Assembly: GCF_001908025.1 (NCBI RefSeq)
Contig: NZ_MQMG01000037.1
Span: 1-39,099, forward strand
Origin: Geobacillus proteiniphilus
Lineage (GTDB): Bacteria > Bacillota > Bacilli > Bacillales > Anoxybacillaceae
DNA: 39,099 nt
Reading direction: 5' to 3'
The notes below the pieces were generated by a model. That model made no database searches. It worked only from the letters and a program-made list of their open reading frames with translations, and had not been told where the DNA came from. Positions 24,734 to 33,339 of this stretch are shown in pieces. The position numbers and the translations under genes were made by a program. Each line of letters opens with the position of its first letter. The first letter of the stretch is position 1.

Positions 24734-25462
24734 TTATTCCCGCAAATGATACGGCAACGTCGCAATGACGACATCTTTTTTCATGATCAAGAAAAAGCGC
24801 AAGATGATGGCTGTTTGGTTATGCAAAAATGTATGCCACCATTTTTTCACGATAAATTGAGGCAAGAGCACCGTCACCGGCGCGCGGTCTGCTTCTTTTT
24901 CCGCTTTCGTGATGTATTCTAACAATGGCGACAAAATGGCTCGGTACGGTGAATAGATGACTTTCAACGGAATGTCCGGATAAAACTTCTCCCACTTTTG
25001 CCGCAGCTTTTGTTCGTCTTTTTCGTCGAAAATAATCGACAGTGCCGTAATGTCGTCGGAAATGCTGCGAGCGTACTGAACGGATTGCGCGACCACTTTG
25101 CTGACGCCGGAAAATCGATCATGAGCGCCGCCCCAGCCACTAAACTGATTTTCGTCCCCAAATGGTCTCGGGCGACAACATACGCCCCGCCTCCAGACGG
25201 AAACGCGTAAATAATTTGCCGATACGACAACGTCACTAACAAGAGCAATACTAAAATCGCCACAGCGATCGGCAGCGAGTAGAAAAAGACGCTGGTCCCT
25301 AATAAAGCAAGCACAAGCAAAATTTCTTCCGTCGCGTAAGCCACCGATGACAGGGCATCGGAAGAAAAAAACGGCCAATGCCTTCCATTTGGGCAATTTT
25401 TCATGTTTCAACTGTTTCGTTTCCATCGGTTTCCCAATCAACAAACGTTTTAACGAAGCCAT
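24734..25462 (-). pseudogene. kimA: KimA (YdaO) potassium importer, decayed
   Basis: The ends match B. subtilis KimA, a high-affinity potassium/proton symporter of about 607 residues. The N-terminus has SLKRLLIGKP and, in a shifted frame, SSDALSSVAYATEEIL and YAFPSGGGAYVVARDHLG. The C-terminus has HNQTAIILRFFLIMKKDVVI and ATLPYHLRE. Two lesions: an extra base in a run of seven A on the plus strand (25365-25371), and a deletion of roughly 390 codons with its junction near 25120, where MIDF jumps to FSGVSKVVAQSVQYARS. The frame stays open across both by chance, but most membrane helices are gone. An apparently intact c-di-AMP riboswitch precedes it. Confidence 0.85.
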
Positions 25463-25505
25463 GCTTCCGTTTCTCCCAAAAGCATAAGAGTTGACTCATC
25501 GACTC

Positions 25506-25540
25506 AAAAGAAAAAAACTGCTGAGGACGCACTCAACGGC
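25506..25540 (-). terminator. riboswitch expression-platform terminator
   Basis: On the minus strand GTTGAG pairs CTCAGC around TGCGTC, followed by AG and TTTTTTTCTTTT. It lies between the aptamer and the kimA start, where a ligand-stabilised terminator is expected. Confidence 0.65.
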
Positions 25541-25576
25541 TACAAATGTTCTAAGGCCATACTCGTCCCTCCCCAA

Positions 25577-25710
25577 AGCGCTTGCGAGGTTAGCTGTCGG
25601 GTTCGGGCTTGGAGAGATGCCCTTCCTGATCGGATTCACCCCAAGACAGCAGACGCTGCCAAATCGGATCCCCCGCTCCATGCCAGATTCAGCGCACACC
25701 TCTTAAGATT
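25577..25710 (-). promoter_or_regulatory. c-di-AMP riboswitch (ydaO/kimA motif)
   Basis: On the minus strand the conserved blocks occur in order: GCTGAATCTGG, GAGCGGGGGATCC, CTTGGGGTGAATCC, AGGGCATCTCTCC, then GCCCGAACCCGACAGCTAAC and CTCGCAAGCGC. These are the hallmark sequences of the ydaO class, which binds cyclic di-AMP and turns off potassium importers and wall hydrolase genes when the nucleotide is abundant. All key blocks are intact although the gene it serves is broken. A U-rich terminator follows. Confidence 0.93.
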
Positions 25711-25832
25711 ATTACTCCTCGCTATATTTGTTGTAAATGAGGAAAAGGCGAAAAAAATGACGATTTCCCCCGCTTTTTTGCCGTTTTTCACGATGGACAG
25801 CCTATATGCTCATCCTCTTTTCTCGCTTTGTT

Positions 25833-27167
25833 CTATCCGATCATGATCTTCCCTTTCGGATAACGGAACGGATCGGGTTGACGGCGCAGCGTGACCGCAT
25901 AGGCGATCGTCAGCGGGCCGACGCGGCCGGCAAACATCGTTAGGGCGATGATTACCTTGCCGAGCGGGGACAAGTCCGGGGTCAACCCCATCGATAGTCC
26001 AACCGTCCCAAACGCGGATGTCGCTTCAAATAAAATCATTAAAAAGTCTTTTCCGCGCTCGGTAATCGTCAACACCATCGTCACAAACATGACGACAAAC
26101 AATCCGCTCATCGTCACGGTCAGCGACTTGTATACTGTATCGTAGACGATTCGTTTGCGGAACAAAATGACGTCTTCCTTCCCGCGGATTTGCGACCAAA
26201 CCGCGCCGAGCAGGGTCGTAAATGTCGTTGTTTTGATTCCTCCGCCCGTCGAACCCGGGGAAGCGCCGACAAACATGAGAAAAACGATCAAAAACAACGT
26301 CGGTTGCGTCAAATCCGGGATGTTAAGCGTATTCGAGCCCGCCGTTCTCGGAGTGACCGCTTGGTAAAACGCGGACAAAAACTTGCCTGAGAGCGACAGC
26401 GGCCCCATCGTCTTCGGATTGTTCCACTCCAGCAGCAATATCAGCGCCATGCTGGCAAACACCAGCCATGCCGTCGTGATGACCACCACCTTCGTATGAA
26501 GAGACAACCGCCGTGTTTGCCGGTACTCATACACTTCATTCATGACAATAAATCCGATCCCGCCCAGTATAATTAAAATCGGCACGACAAGGCTCACGAC
26601 CGGATCTTCCACATAGCCGGTCAAACTGCGAAACTCGCCCATTAGATCGAAACCGGCGTTGTTAAAGTTGGAAATCGCATGAAAGAACCCAAAGTAAACG
26701 GCCTTCCAAAACGGCATATCGAACGAGAAACGAATCGCCAACAGCAATCCGCCGATGCCCTCAATGACGACGGTAAAAACGAGAATGCGTTTCACGAGCC
26801 GAACAATCCCTTCGATGCTCAGCTGATTGAGCGCCTCTTGCAGCAACAACCGCTCTTTCAAGGAAATCCGCTTGCCGAGCAAAAAGGCAAACAACGTAGC
26901 AAATGTCATAAATCCAAGCCCGCCCACTTGGATCAGCGCTAAAATGACGAGCTGACCGAACAACGTGAACGTCGTCCCCGTATCAACCACAACAAGTCCG
27001 GTCACGCACGTAGCAGACGTCGCTGTAAACAAGGCGTCTAAAAACGGAAGTCCTTTCCCGTCAACGGTCGCCATCGGCAGCATCAGCAAGAAAGCTCCAA
27101 CCAAAATAATCAAGGCAAAGCCGGACACTAATACTTTCGGCGGATCGAAAAATTTACGGTTTGTATT
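25833..27167 (-). CDS. KtrB/KtrD-type potassium channel subunit
   Basis: A 444-residue membrane protein of the Trk/Ktr/HKT superfamily, with four pore repeats. Selectivity-filter segments are SATCVTGL, SNFNNAGFD, TPRTAGSNT and SAFGTVGLS; the third repeat is followed by the flexible gating loop SPGSTGGGIKT. Such subunits carry sodium-dependent potassium uptake and need a soluble KtrA or KtrC partner, which is not in the window. A lone gene fits the B. subtilis ktrD arrangement. The TTG start at 27167 follows AAGGGA. It sits beside the dead kimA and may carry more of the uptake load. Confidence 0.92.
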   Translation of the reverse strand, partial: NTNRKFFDPPKVLVSGFALIILVGAFLLMLPMATVDGKGLPFLDALFTATSATCVTGLVVVDTGTTFTLFGQLVILALIQVGGLGFMTFATLFAFLLGKRISLKERLLLQEALNQLSIEGIVRLVKRILVFTVVIEGIGGLLLAIRFSFDMPFWKAVYFGFFHAISNFNNAGFDLMGEFRSLTGYVEDPVVSLVVPILIILGGIGFIVMNEVYEYRQTRRLSLHTKVVVITTAWLVFASMALILLLEWNNPKTMGPLSLSGKFLSAFYQAVTPRTAGSNTLNIPDLTQPTLFLIVFLMFVGASPGSTGGGIKTTTFTTLLGAVWSQIRGKEDVILFRKRIVYDTVYKSLTVTMSGLFVVMFVTMVLTITERGKDFLMILFEATSAFGTVGLSMGLTPDLSPLGKVIIALTMFAGRVGPLTIAYAVTLRRQPDPFRYPKGKIMIG

Positions 27168-27301
27168 CAAAGCCCCATCCCTTCCCCCTCGCTCACATAA
27201 TCGCCTCTTTATAGTTGTGGATGATGCATAGAAAAAATATACCAAAAATAAGCTTGTTCGGGTACTCTAAACAATTTTCATCATAAAAATGGATAAAGGG
27301 C

Positions 27302-27445
27302 ATGGCCACCGACTTCAAGAATGTGGATGCATTGAAACCTTTTCCGTCTCCGTTCGTCTATATGAATGGCAATCCGACTGGGGACCACAAAGGCATTGAA
27401 GCGCGGAAGGGGGCTTGCACCAGTCCCATAAAAACATTCCATTGA
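27302..27445 (+). CDS. doubtful 47-codon frame in ktr-ltaS intergenic region
   Basis: A short frame MATDFKNVDALKPFPSPFVY, continuing MNGNPTGDHKG. A weak AAAGGGC lies right before the ATG. Composition is coding-like, but no family is recognised and it ends inside the ltaS promoter region. It could be a relic or chance. Confidence 0.22.
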   Translation: MATDFKNVDALKPFPSPFVYMNGNPTGDHKGIEARKGACTSPIKTFH

Positions 27446-27470
27446 CTTTTGGCAACAGACGTATTATGCT
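27442..27470 (+). promoter_or_regulatory. upstream promoter of ltaS
   Basis: TTGACT (27442-27447), a 17-nt spacer and TATGCT (27465-27470). Confidence 0.5.
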
Positions 27471-27472
27471 AC

Positions 27473-27500
27473 TTGACATGGAGACGTTCCGATGTAAAAT
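27473..27500 (+). promoter_or_regulatory. main promoter of ltaS
   Basis: TTGACA (27473-27478), a 16-nt spacer and TAAAAT (27495-27500), leaving a leader of about 90 bases. The leader contains an inverted repeat gttgc/gcaac at about 27527-27541. Confidence 0.7.
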
Positions 27501-27596
27501 CATGTAAGAATAAAACGTTTGTTGCTGTGGGCAACGTCTGTTGATATAAACATAGAAGCATCGTTAAGAATACGGGACAAAGGAGGAGAAGAGGAC

Positions 27597-29552
27597 GTGA
27601 AGGCAATTGGGGAAAAATGGATGAAGAAATGTCGTTCTCTCCCTAACCAATACATTGGCTTTTTTATTTTTGCCGTGCTCTTGTTTTGGTCAAAGACTTA
27701 TGCCGCCTATTTGGCGGAATTTAACCTTGGCGTCAGCAACTCCATGCAGGAGTTTTTATTGTTCATCAACCCGATCAGCTCGGCGGTATTCTTCCTTGGG
27801 TTGGCGCTGCTGGCCAAGGAAACGCGCGTATACAAATGGCTCATTATTATTAATTTCGTTTTATCGTTCATTCTATACGCCAATATCGTTTATTATCGTT
27901 TTTTCAGCGATTTTATTACATTCCCGACGTTGACGCAAACGAAAAACTTCGGCGATCTCGGCAGAAGCATTTGGGAGTTGCTCCGCTGGTATGACGTGTT
28001 CTATTTCTTGGATACGATCATTTTGGCGGTGATCGTTTTCTCGAAGCGATTCTCGCTCCCGGAAGTGCAGGCCGGCCGATTCAAAAAAGGCGCCATTTTC
28101 GCTTCGGCTATTCTTATGTTCAGCATCAACTTGGCGCTCGCTGAGGTCGACCGTCCGCAGCTCTTGACAAGAACGTTTGACCGCAACTACATCGTGAAAT
28201 ATTTAGGCGTGTACAACTATTTGATTTATGACGCGATCCAAAGCATGAAATCGTCAACGCAGCGGGCGTTCGCGAACAAAAGCGACATCACAACCGTGCT
28301 GAACCATGTACAGGCGACATATGCCAAACCGAATCCGAAATATTTCGGCGTGGCGAAAGGGAAAAACGTCATTTACATTCATTTAGAGTCGTTGCAAAAC
28401 TTTGTGATTAACTATAAGTTGAACGGTGAAGAAGTCACCCCGTTCTTAAACTCGCTCACCCGCGATCCGAATACGTTCTATTTCGATAACTTCTTCCATC
28501 AAACAGGACAGGGGAAAACATCGGACGCGGAGTTTATGCTCGAAAACTCGCTGTTTGGTTTGCCGCAAGGCGCTGTCTTTACGACGAAAGGACAAAACAC
28601 ATACCATGCGGCTCCGGCCATTTTGCACCAATACGGCTATACAAGCGCCGTCTTCCACGGCAACTACAAAACGTTCTGGAACCGCGACGAAATTTACAAG
28701 TCGTTCGGCTTTGACCATTTCTTTGACGCCAGCTACTATGACATGAACGACGAGGACGTCTTGAACTACGGGCTGAAAGACAAACCGTTCTTCCGGGAGT
28801 CGATCCCGCTATTAGAAACATTGAAAGAACCGTTCTATGTGAAATTTATTACACTGTCGAACCACTTCCCGTACCCGATCAGCGAGGAAGATGCGACGAT
28901 CCCGCCGGCGACGACAGGCGACGGCTCGGTCGACCGTTATTTCCAAACGGCACGCTATTTGGACGAAGCGGTGAAAGAGTTCTTTGACTACTTGAAAAAA
29001 TCGGGTCTGTACGACCGCTCGGTCATCATTTTGTACGGCGACCATTACGGCATCTCGGAAAACCATAACAAGGCCATGGCGCAAATTTTAGGAAAAGAAA
29101 TTACGCCGTATGAACATGCGCAATTGCAACGGGTGCCGCTGTTCATCCACGTGCCGGGCGTCAAAGGCGGTGTCATTCACGAGTTTGGCGGCCAAATCGA
29201 CTTGTTGCCAACCGTGTTGCACTTGCTTGGCATTGATACAAAAAATTACGTCCATTTTGGAACGGATTTGCTGTCACCGGATCATCAAGAAATCATCCCG
29301 TTCCGCAACGGCGACTTTGTCACGCCGAAGGTGACAGCGGTCAACGGCAAGTACTATGACACGAAAACAGGCGAACCGCTTGAAGAAACGCCAGAAATCA
29401 AGCGCCTTGAACAAATCGTTCGCACGAAGCTCGACCTATCCGATAAAGTCGTTTACGGCGACTTGCTTCGATTCTACACCCCGAAAGGCTTCAAGCCGGT
29501 CGATCCGTCGAAATATGATTATAATAACCGCGAAGAGGGAAGCGATCAATGA
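27597..29552 (+). CDS. ltaS: lipoteichoic acid synthase LtaS-type
   Basis: A 651-residue membrane enzyme that polymerises glycerol phosphate from phosphatidylglycerol on the outer face of the membrane. Five N-terminal transmembrane helices (about residues 20-210) precede the sulfatase-fold domain. Active-site features: a metal Glu in YIHLESLQNF, the catalytic Thr in GQGKTSDAEF, substrate-binding HGNYKTFWNRDE, and the metal Asp-His in YGDHYGIS. GTG at 27597 is chosen because AAAGGAGGAGAAGAGG precedes it. B. subtilis has four such paralogues; which one this matches is not decided here. Confidence 0.93.
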   Translation: MKAIGEKWMKKCRSLPNQYIGFFIFAVLLFWSKTYAAYLAEFNLGVSNSMQEFLLFINPISSAVFFLGLALLAKETRVYKWLIIINFVLSFILYANIVYYRFFSDFITFPTLTQTKNFGDLGRSIWELLRWYDVFYFLDTIILAVIVFSKRFSLPEVQAGRFKKGAIFASAILMFSINLALAEVDRPQLLTRTFDRNYIVKYLGVYNYLIYDAIQSMKSSTQRAFANKSDITTVLNHVQATYAKPNPKYFGVAKGKNVIYIHLESLQNFVINYKLNGEEVTPFLNSLTRDPNTFYFDNFFHQTGQGKTSDAEFMLENSLFGLPQGAVFTTKGQNTYHAAPAILHQYGYTSAVFHGNYKTFWNRDEIYKSFGFDHFFDASYYDMNDEDVLNYGLKDKPFFRESIPLLETLKEPFYVKFITLSNHFPYPISEEDATIPPATTGDGSVDRYFQTARYLDEAVKEFFDYLKKSGLYDRSVIILYGDHYGISENHNKAMAQILGKEITPYEHAQLQRVPLFIHVPGVKGGVIHEFGGQIDLLPTVLHLLGIDTKNYVHFGTDLLSPDHQEIIPFRNGDFVTPKVTAVNGKYYDTKTGEPLEETPEIKRLEQIVRTKLDLSDKVVYGDLLRFYTPKGFKPVDPSKYDYNNREEGSDQ

Positions 29553-29570
29553 TCGCCTCCCTCTTTTTTC
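29535..29570 (+). terminator. terminator of ltaS
   Basis: gaggga, agcgatca and their complements tgatcgc and tccctc form the stem, followed by TTTTTTCTCTT. It converges on aprX. Confidence 0.88.
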
Positions 29571-29572
29571 TC

Positions 29573-30901
29573 TTAGCGTTGCAGGAGCCGCTCAATGGCT
29601 CGCTTCGCATTGACATAGCCCGCTCCGTACACGTTCGGGTCGCGCCCTTTCCACAAATCGGCGCCGTCTTTTAACGCCTGCTTGATTTCATCCGGCGTTG
29701 CATTCGGTTTTGCCTGAAGCATCAAGGCGACAATGCCAGCACAAATCGGCGTCGCCATCGACGTACCGGACATCGATATATAATGGTCACCGACTCGGCT
29801 TTGTTTATTCATCTTATCAAGCAAAGAGCGCGGCGCGCGAAGCGAAATAATGTTGACGCCGGGAACAACGAGATCCGGCTTCACCACCCCATATTCGGTC
29901 GGCCCTCGGCTCGAAAAAGACGCCACATCGTCGTCGGCGCGTGTTGCCGACGTATCGCGGTCATCGAGGGCGCCGACGGTAATGATGAGGTCGCTAATGC
30001 CCGGGCTTGAAATCGTCCCGTAATTCGGCCCTTCATTCCCTGCCGCCGCACAGACGACAATGCCGCTTTCCCATGCCCGCTCAGCGACTTGCACGAGCGG
30101 ATCGTCATTTTCCGTTGGGAACGGTTGCGGCTCCCCTCCAAGCGATAAGGAAATAATATGGATTCGCTTGGTCGGGTTTTTCTTATTGTAGTCGATGCAC
30201 CACTCAATGCCGCGCATGATCGTCTCGAGCGTCCCGCTTCCCGATCGGTCGAGCACCTTGACACCGACAAGGTTCGCTTCATACGCCGGTCCGGCGTACA
30301 GCCCGTCCGACATGCGCCCGTTTCCAGCTGCATCACCGGCGCAGTGCGTTCCGTGCCCGTTGTCATCATACGGTGTCGTGCGGCCATTCACAAAGTCGGT
30401 AAACGCCACAATTCGTCCCTCTAAATCCGGGTGCGGGTAAATGCCCGTGTCAACGATCGCAATCGTCACCCCTTTGCCGCTCAGCTCCGTCCCGTTGATC
30501 ATGACGTGTTTTGCATTCGCCGACGGCACCGCATTGTTCAAGAGCGCCTTCACCGTGCGATTGAGATACACTTTTTTCACTTTCGGATGCTCGAGCAGCT
30601 GCTCAAGCGCCGACGGCGTCACCCGCGCGCTGTAGAATGGAACATGGCGAAAGCCGTGATGCACTTTCATACGGAAATGATCTCGTTCCGTCTTGGCGAC
30701 CGCTTCCACTCCTTCGGCATCCTCGATTTCGATCAAAACGGAAATGGTTCGCCATTTCCGCAACCACCGCTCCATCCAGCGATGGAAAATGCACGGTATG
30801 CGCGTCATCGGCTGATACATGCCAACAAGCGCATGGCGGAGCGGGCGATCAAGCCGCCCTGCATGGCGGCGAGCTAACTGCACGATCGAATAGCCAAACA
30901 T
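29573..30901 (-). CDS. aprX: AprX-type subtilisin-like serine protease
   Basis: A 442-residue protein, the same length as B. subtilis AprX, an intracellular alkaline protease. The subtilase triad is the Asp in IAIVDTGIYPHPDLEG, the His in DNGHGTHCAG and the Ser in SGTSMATPICAG. AAAGNEGPN supplies the oxyanion Asn. There is no signal peptide, and the N-terminal inhibitor-like domain (about residues 1-115) starts MFGYSIVQLARRHAG. The start at 30901 has GGAGGAGG upstream. It lies downstream of an amidase with a terminator between. Confidence 0.95.
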   Translation of the reverse strand: MFGYSIVQLARRHAGRLDRPLRHALVGMYQPMTRIPCIFHRWMERWLRKWRTISVLIEIEDAEGVEAVAKTERDHFRMKVHHGFRHVPFYSARVTPSALEQLLEHPKVKKVYLNRTVKALLNNAVPSANAKHVMINGTELSGKGVTIAIVDTGIYPHPDLEGRIVAFTDFVNGRTTPYDDNGHGTHCAGDAAGNGRMSDGLYAGPAYEANLVGVKVLDRSGSGTLETIMRGIEWCIDYNKKNPTKRIHIISLSLGGEPQPFPTENDDPLVQVAERAWESGIVVCAAAGNEGPNYGTISSPGISDLIITVGALDDRDTSATRADDDVASFSSRGPTEYGVVKPDLVVPGVNIISLRAPRSLLDKMNKQSRVGDHYISMSGTSMATPICAGIVALMLQAKPNATPDEIKQALKDGADLWKGRDPNVYGAGYVNAKRAIERLLQR

Positions 30902-30987
30902 GCTCTTCCTCCTCCTTTCGTTTGTCGCTATACTCATATGACGTGCGGACAAAGAAGGAGGCGGCGGTTCCACTAGGACAAACGGAC

Positions 30988-31025
30988 AAAAAAAGCCTGC
31001 CCCGCCGAAACGAAGCAAGCTTTTC
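30988..31025 (-). terminator. terminator of the amidase gene
   Basis: On the minus strand AAAAAGCTTGC pairs GCAGGCTTTTT with one G-U pair, and a T-run follows. It lies just after the amidase stop codon. Confidence 0.7.
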
Positions 31026-31029
31026 CTAA

Positions 31030-31713
31030 TCATTCTTCCACCTGTTCAAGCACAATCTGTCTGGCTCTTCCTAAATAATGCTCGACTTGACGAAGCACGT
31101 TTTCCCGTTCAGCAAAAGCGCCGACTTGCGTCCCATCGACAATGACGCGCGTCAATGTCGTTTTTCGCTTTTTCTGCAGACCAAGCGCTCGCTCAAGTCC
31201 GTTCACATGCCCTCGGGCGACCGTTCGCAAAAAACGGGTATCATTCAGTTTTCTTGCATCCTCTTCTCGGTCAATAAACCCGTTCTCGGTGAGCACGGCC
31301 GGCATCGTGGTCTCCCGTAGCACATGAAAATTCGCTTTCTTTTTCCCGCGATCGCGAAATCCCGTGGCTTTGACGACTTCTTCATGAATCACATCGCGAA
31401 TGCGGGCTGTTGGAGAATCATCATCGAGCCGGTTATAAATGTAATCTTCATATCCGGTGCCACCGCCCGCATTCACGTGGATGGCCACATACAAGTCTGC
31501 CCCCCAACGGTTGGCCCGACTCGTCCGCTCGTCAAGTGACACTGTTTCATCTTTTGTCCGGCTCAACTGCACGGAAACTCCTTCATACTCATTTTGCAGC
31601 AGACGATTGATTTCGAGAGCGATAAACAACGTAATGTCTTTTTCCAACAACCCGTTGCCGATCGCTCCTGTATCGCTCCCTCCATGGCCTGGATCAATAA
31701 AGATTTTCGGCAT
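31030..31713 (-). CDS. N-acetylmuramoyl-L-alanine amidase (Amidase_3), CwlC/endolysin-like
   Basis: A 227-residue zinc amidase that cuts the bond between MurNAc and L-Ala of peptidoglycan. Zinc ligands are H10 (DPGHGG), E24 (LLEKD) and the His in YVAIHVNAGG; the catalytic Glu is in AVLTENGFID. The C-terminal 45 residues (RVIVDGTQVGAFAERENVLR) look like a short wall-binding domain related to SPOR repeats, as in CwlC-type mother-cell lysis amidases and Geobacillus phage endolysins. No signal peptide is seen, which fits release by lysis. The start at 31713 is tentative; a GTG at 31740 also opens the frame. Confidence 0.88.
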   Translation of the reverse strand: MPKIFIDPGHGGSDTGAIGNGLLEKDITLFIALEINRLLQNEYEGVSVQLSRTKDETVSLDERTSRANRWGADLYVAIHVNAGGGTGYEDYIYNRLDDDSPTARIRDVIHEEVVKATGFRDRGKKKANFHVLRETTMPAVLTENGFIDREEDARKLNDTRFLRTVARGHVNGLERALGLQKKRKTTLTRVIVDGTQVGAFAERENVLRQVEHYLGRARQIVLEQVEE

Positions 31714-31878
31714 ACTCGCTTTCTTCCCTTCCCTATTCACATTTTATCCCAATACAACATAGAAATCACGTATACACTATACTTTTCCTTATTATAAAAT
31801 AAGCATCTGAAAGGAAAAGGTGACAGGCCAAGTATCTAAATGGTTAGACGCGTTAGCGGCCATTGTCCCCTCCGTTTA

Positions 31879-31887
31879 TGGTATAAT
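31879..31887 (+). promoter_or_regulatory. extended -10 promoter of the dinB-like gene
   Basis: TGGTATAAT, an extended -10 with hexamer at 31882-31887 and no clear -35. It lies 36 bases before the start codon. Confidence 0.6.
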
Positions 31888-31922
31888 AGGACAATGAAAC
31901 GAATTCCAAAGGAGGAATGCCG

Positions 31923-32387
31923 ATGTCTCGCGCACAACAATGGGTGCAATATTTCCTTTCGCACCGCCATGTCACGATGGAACTGATCAACAAAATCGAC
32001 GAAGCGCATTATGATTACAAACCGACGCCGACGTCGATGACAGCGAAGCAGCTGGCGACGCATATGTTGTTCAGCTTTTACAACTTCGCCAACACCGCGA
32101 AACACAGCGATCCGTCGCTGTTCCGGCAAAAAATCGATGAACCGGAGACGAATTTGGCTAAGCTGGCGGAAACGTATACGGAAAAAACGAAGCAGCTGCT
32201 CGAATCGATGAGCGATGACGACTTCGACCGGATGCTTGATTTAACTGCCATCTTTGGCACGCAAATGTCCGCGGCGCAGTTCCTGCAATTGGCAATGGAC
32301 CATGAAATCCACCATAAAGGGCAGCTGTTCGTCTATGTTCGGGGCATGGGACATACGGACTTGCCGCTGTTTGTGAAACGCGGTTAA
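31923..32387 (+). CDS. DinB/DUF664-family metal-dependent protein
   Basis: A 154-residue four-helix-bundle protein. The three metal-binding histidines typical of the family are His in QLATHMLF and two in MDHEIHHKGQ. B. subtilis DinB is a damage-inducible member, but many relatives are thiol-dependent enzymes (bacillithiol transferases), so function is open. The start at 31923 is chosen because AAAGGAGG is too close to the ATG at 31917. No LexA-like operator was noticed near the promoter. Confidence 0.85.
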   Translation: MSRAQQWVQYFLSHRHVTMELINKIDEAHYDYKPTPTSMTAKQLATHMLFSFYNFANTAKHSDPSLFRQKIDEPETNLAKLAETYTEKTKQLLESMSDDDFDRMLDLTAIFGTQMSAAQFLQLAMDHEIHHKGQLFVYVRGMGHTDLPLFVKRG

Positions 32388-32445
32388 TCTTCCCCATTTT
32401 TGTTTCATCTAACTAAACGAGAAGCTTCTCCGTGAAAATAACAAA

Positions 32446-32480
32446 AAAAGCCGGCTAAGAAACCCCTAGCCGGCTTTTCC
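32446..32480. terminator. bidirectional terminator between dinB-like and frnE-like genes
   Basis: aaaagccggcta pairs tagccggctttt around an 8-nt loop with A and T runs on both sides. Confidence 0.88.
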
Positions 32481-32497
32481 TTTTTGGTTGAGGCGAT

Positions 32498-33205
32498 TTA
32501 GCCGATCGAGCAGCTTCCGTCTGCGCACATTCCGCCTTCACCCGCCAGCGGCCGCAACGGGGAAGCTTGTTGTTCTTCCTCCCATACTTTCTCTAGCGCC
32601 CGCCGGAACACGTCAACCGGCTGGGCCCCGGAAATGGCATACTTCCCGTTCAACACGAAAAACGGCACGCCTCGGACGCCAAACCGGGCCGCCGCTGCTT
32701 CATCTTCCCTTACTTGTTCGGCGTAGCGGCCGCCATCAAGCACTGCTTCCGCCTCCTTGCGGTCAAGGCCGGCCGCTTCGGCAATCGCAAACAGCACATC
32801 GCGGTTGCTAATCCGTTTTGATTCGGTGAAATACGCATAAAACAGCCGCTCGACAACGTCATTGAGCTTCCCTTTCTCCTTGGCATAATGCGCCAAACGG
32901 TGGGCATCAAACGTATTCGTCGGCTTCATCGTTTCAAAGCGAAACGTCAAGCCGACTGCTTCCGCCTGTTTTCCGATATCCGCGTTTGCCCGCTTCGCTT
33001 CCTCAACCGTAATCCCGTATTTTTGCGCAATGAGTTCATGGATGGTCAACGGCGTCTCTTTTTTCGCATTCGGATCCAACTCAAAGCTGCGAAATACAAC
33101 CTCAACATCTTCCCGGTGCGGAAACTGTTCAAGCGCTTGTTCCAAGCGGCGTTTGCCGATATAGCAAAACGGGCAGACAAAATCGGACCAAATTTCGATT
33201 TTCAT
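32498..33205 (-). CDS. DsbA-family oxidoreductase, FrnE-like
   Basis: A 235-residue thioredoxin-fold protein. The active-site CPFC is at residues 11-14 (SDFVCPFCYIG), a helical insert follows, and the cis-Pro loop is in RGVPFFVLNGKYAISGAQP. A second Cys pair, CADGSC, sits at the extreme C-terminus, as in FrnE of Deinococcus. There is no signal peptide, so it acts in the cytoplasm, probably in disulfide exchange or stress response. The start at 33205 fits GAGGAGG better than the ATG two codons earlier. Divergent from doxX. Confidence 0.9.
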   Translation of the reverse strand: MKIEIWSDFVCPFCYIGKRRLEQALEQFPHREDVEVVFRSFELDPNAKKETPLTIHELIAQKYGITVEEAKRANADIGKQAEAVGLTFRFETMKPTNTFDAHRLAHYAKEKGKLNDVVERLFYAYFTESKRISNRDVLFAIAEAAGLDRKEAEAVLDGGRYAEQVREDEAAAARFGVRGVPFFVLNGKYAISGAQPVDVFRRALEKVWEEEQQASPLRPLAGEGGMCADGSCSIG

Positions 33206-33339
33206 GGCCATCCTCCTCTACTTTTGGGCGCTTCCCCTCCATTGTAGCCCATTGCCAGTCAAATGGCTAACGAAAGGAATGGGGATGGAGCGACTCGCAT
33301 ACATTGTACTACTACGCTGTCCGGACAAGGAGGACGGAA

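Noticed and set aside
24734-25462. Intact 242-residue protein of unknown function
   Set aside because: Only the two ends belong to KimA in frame; the middle is an out-of-frame reading of KimA sequence, so the open frame is accidental.
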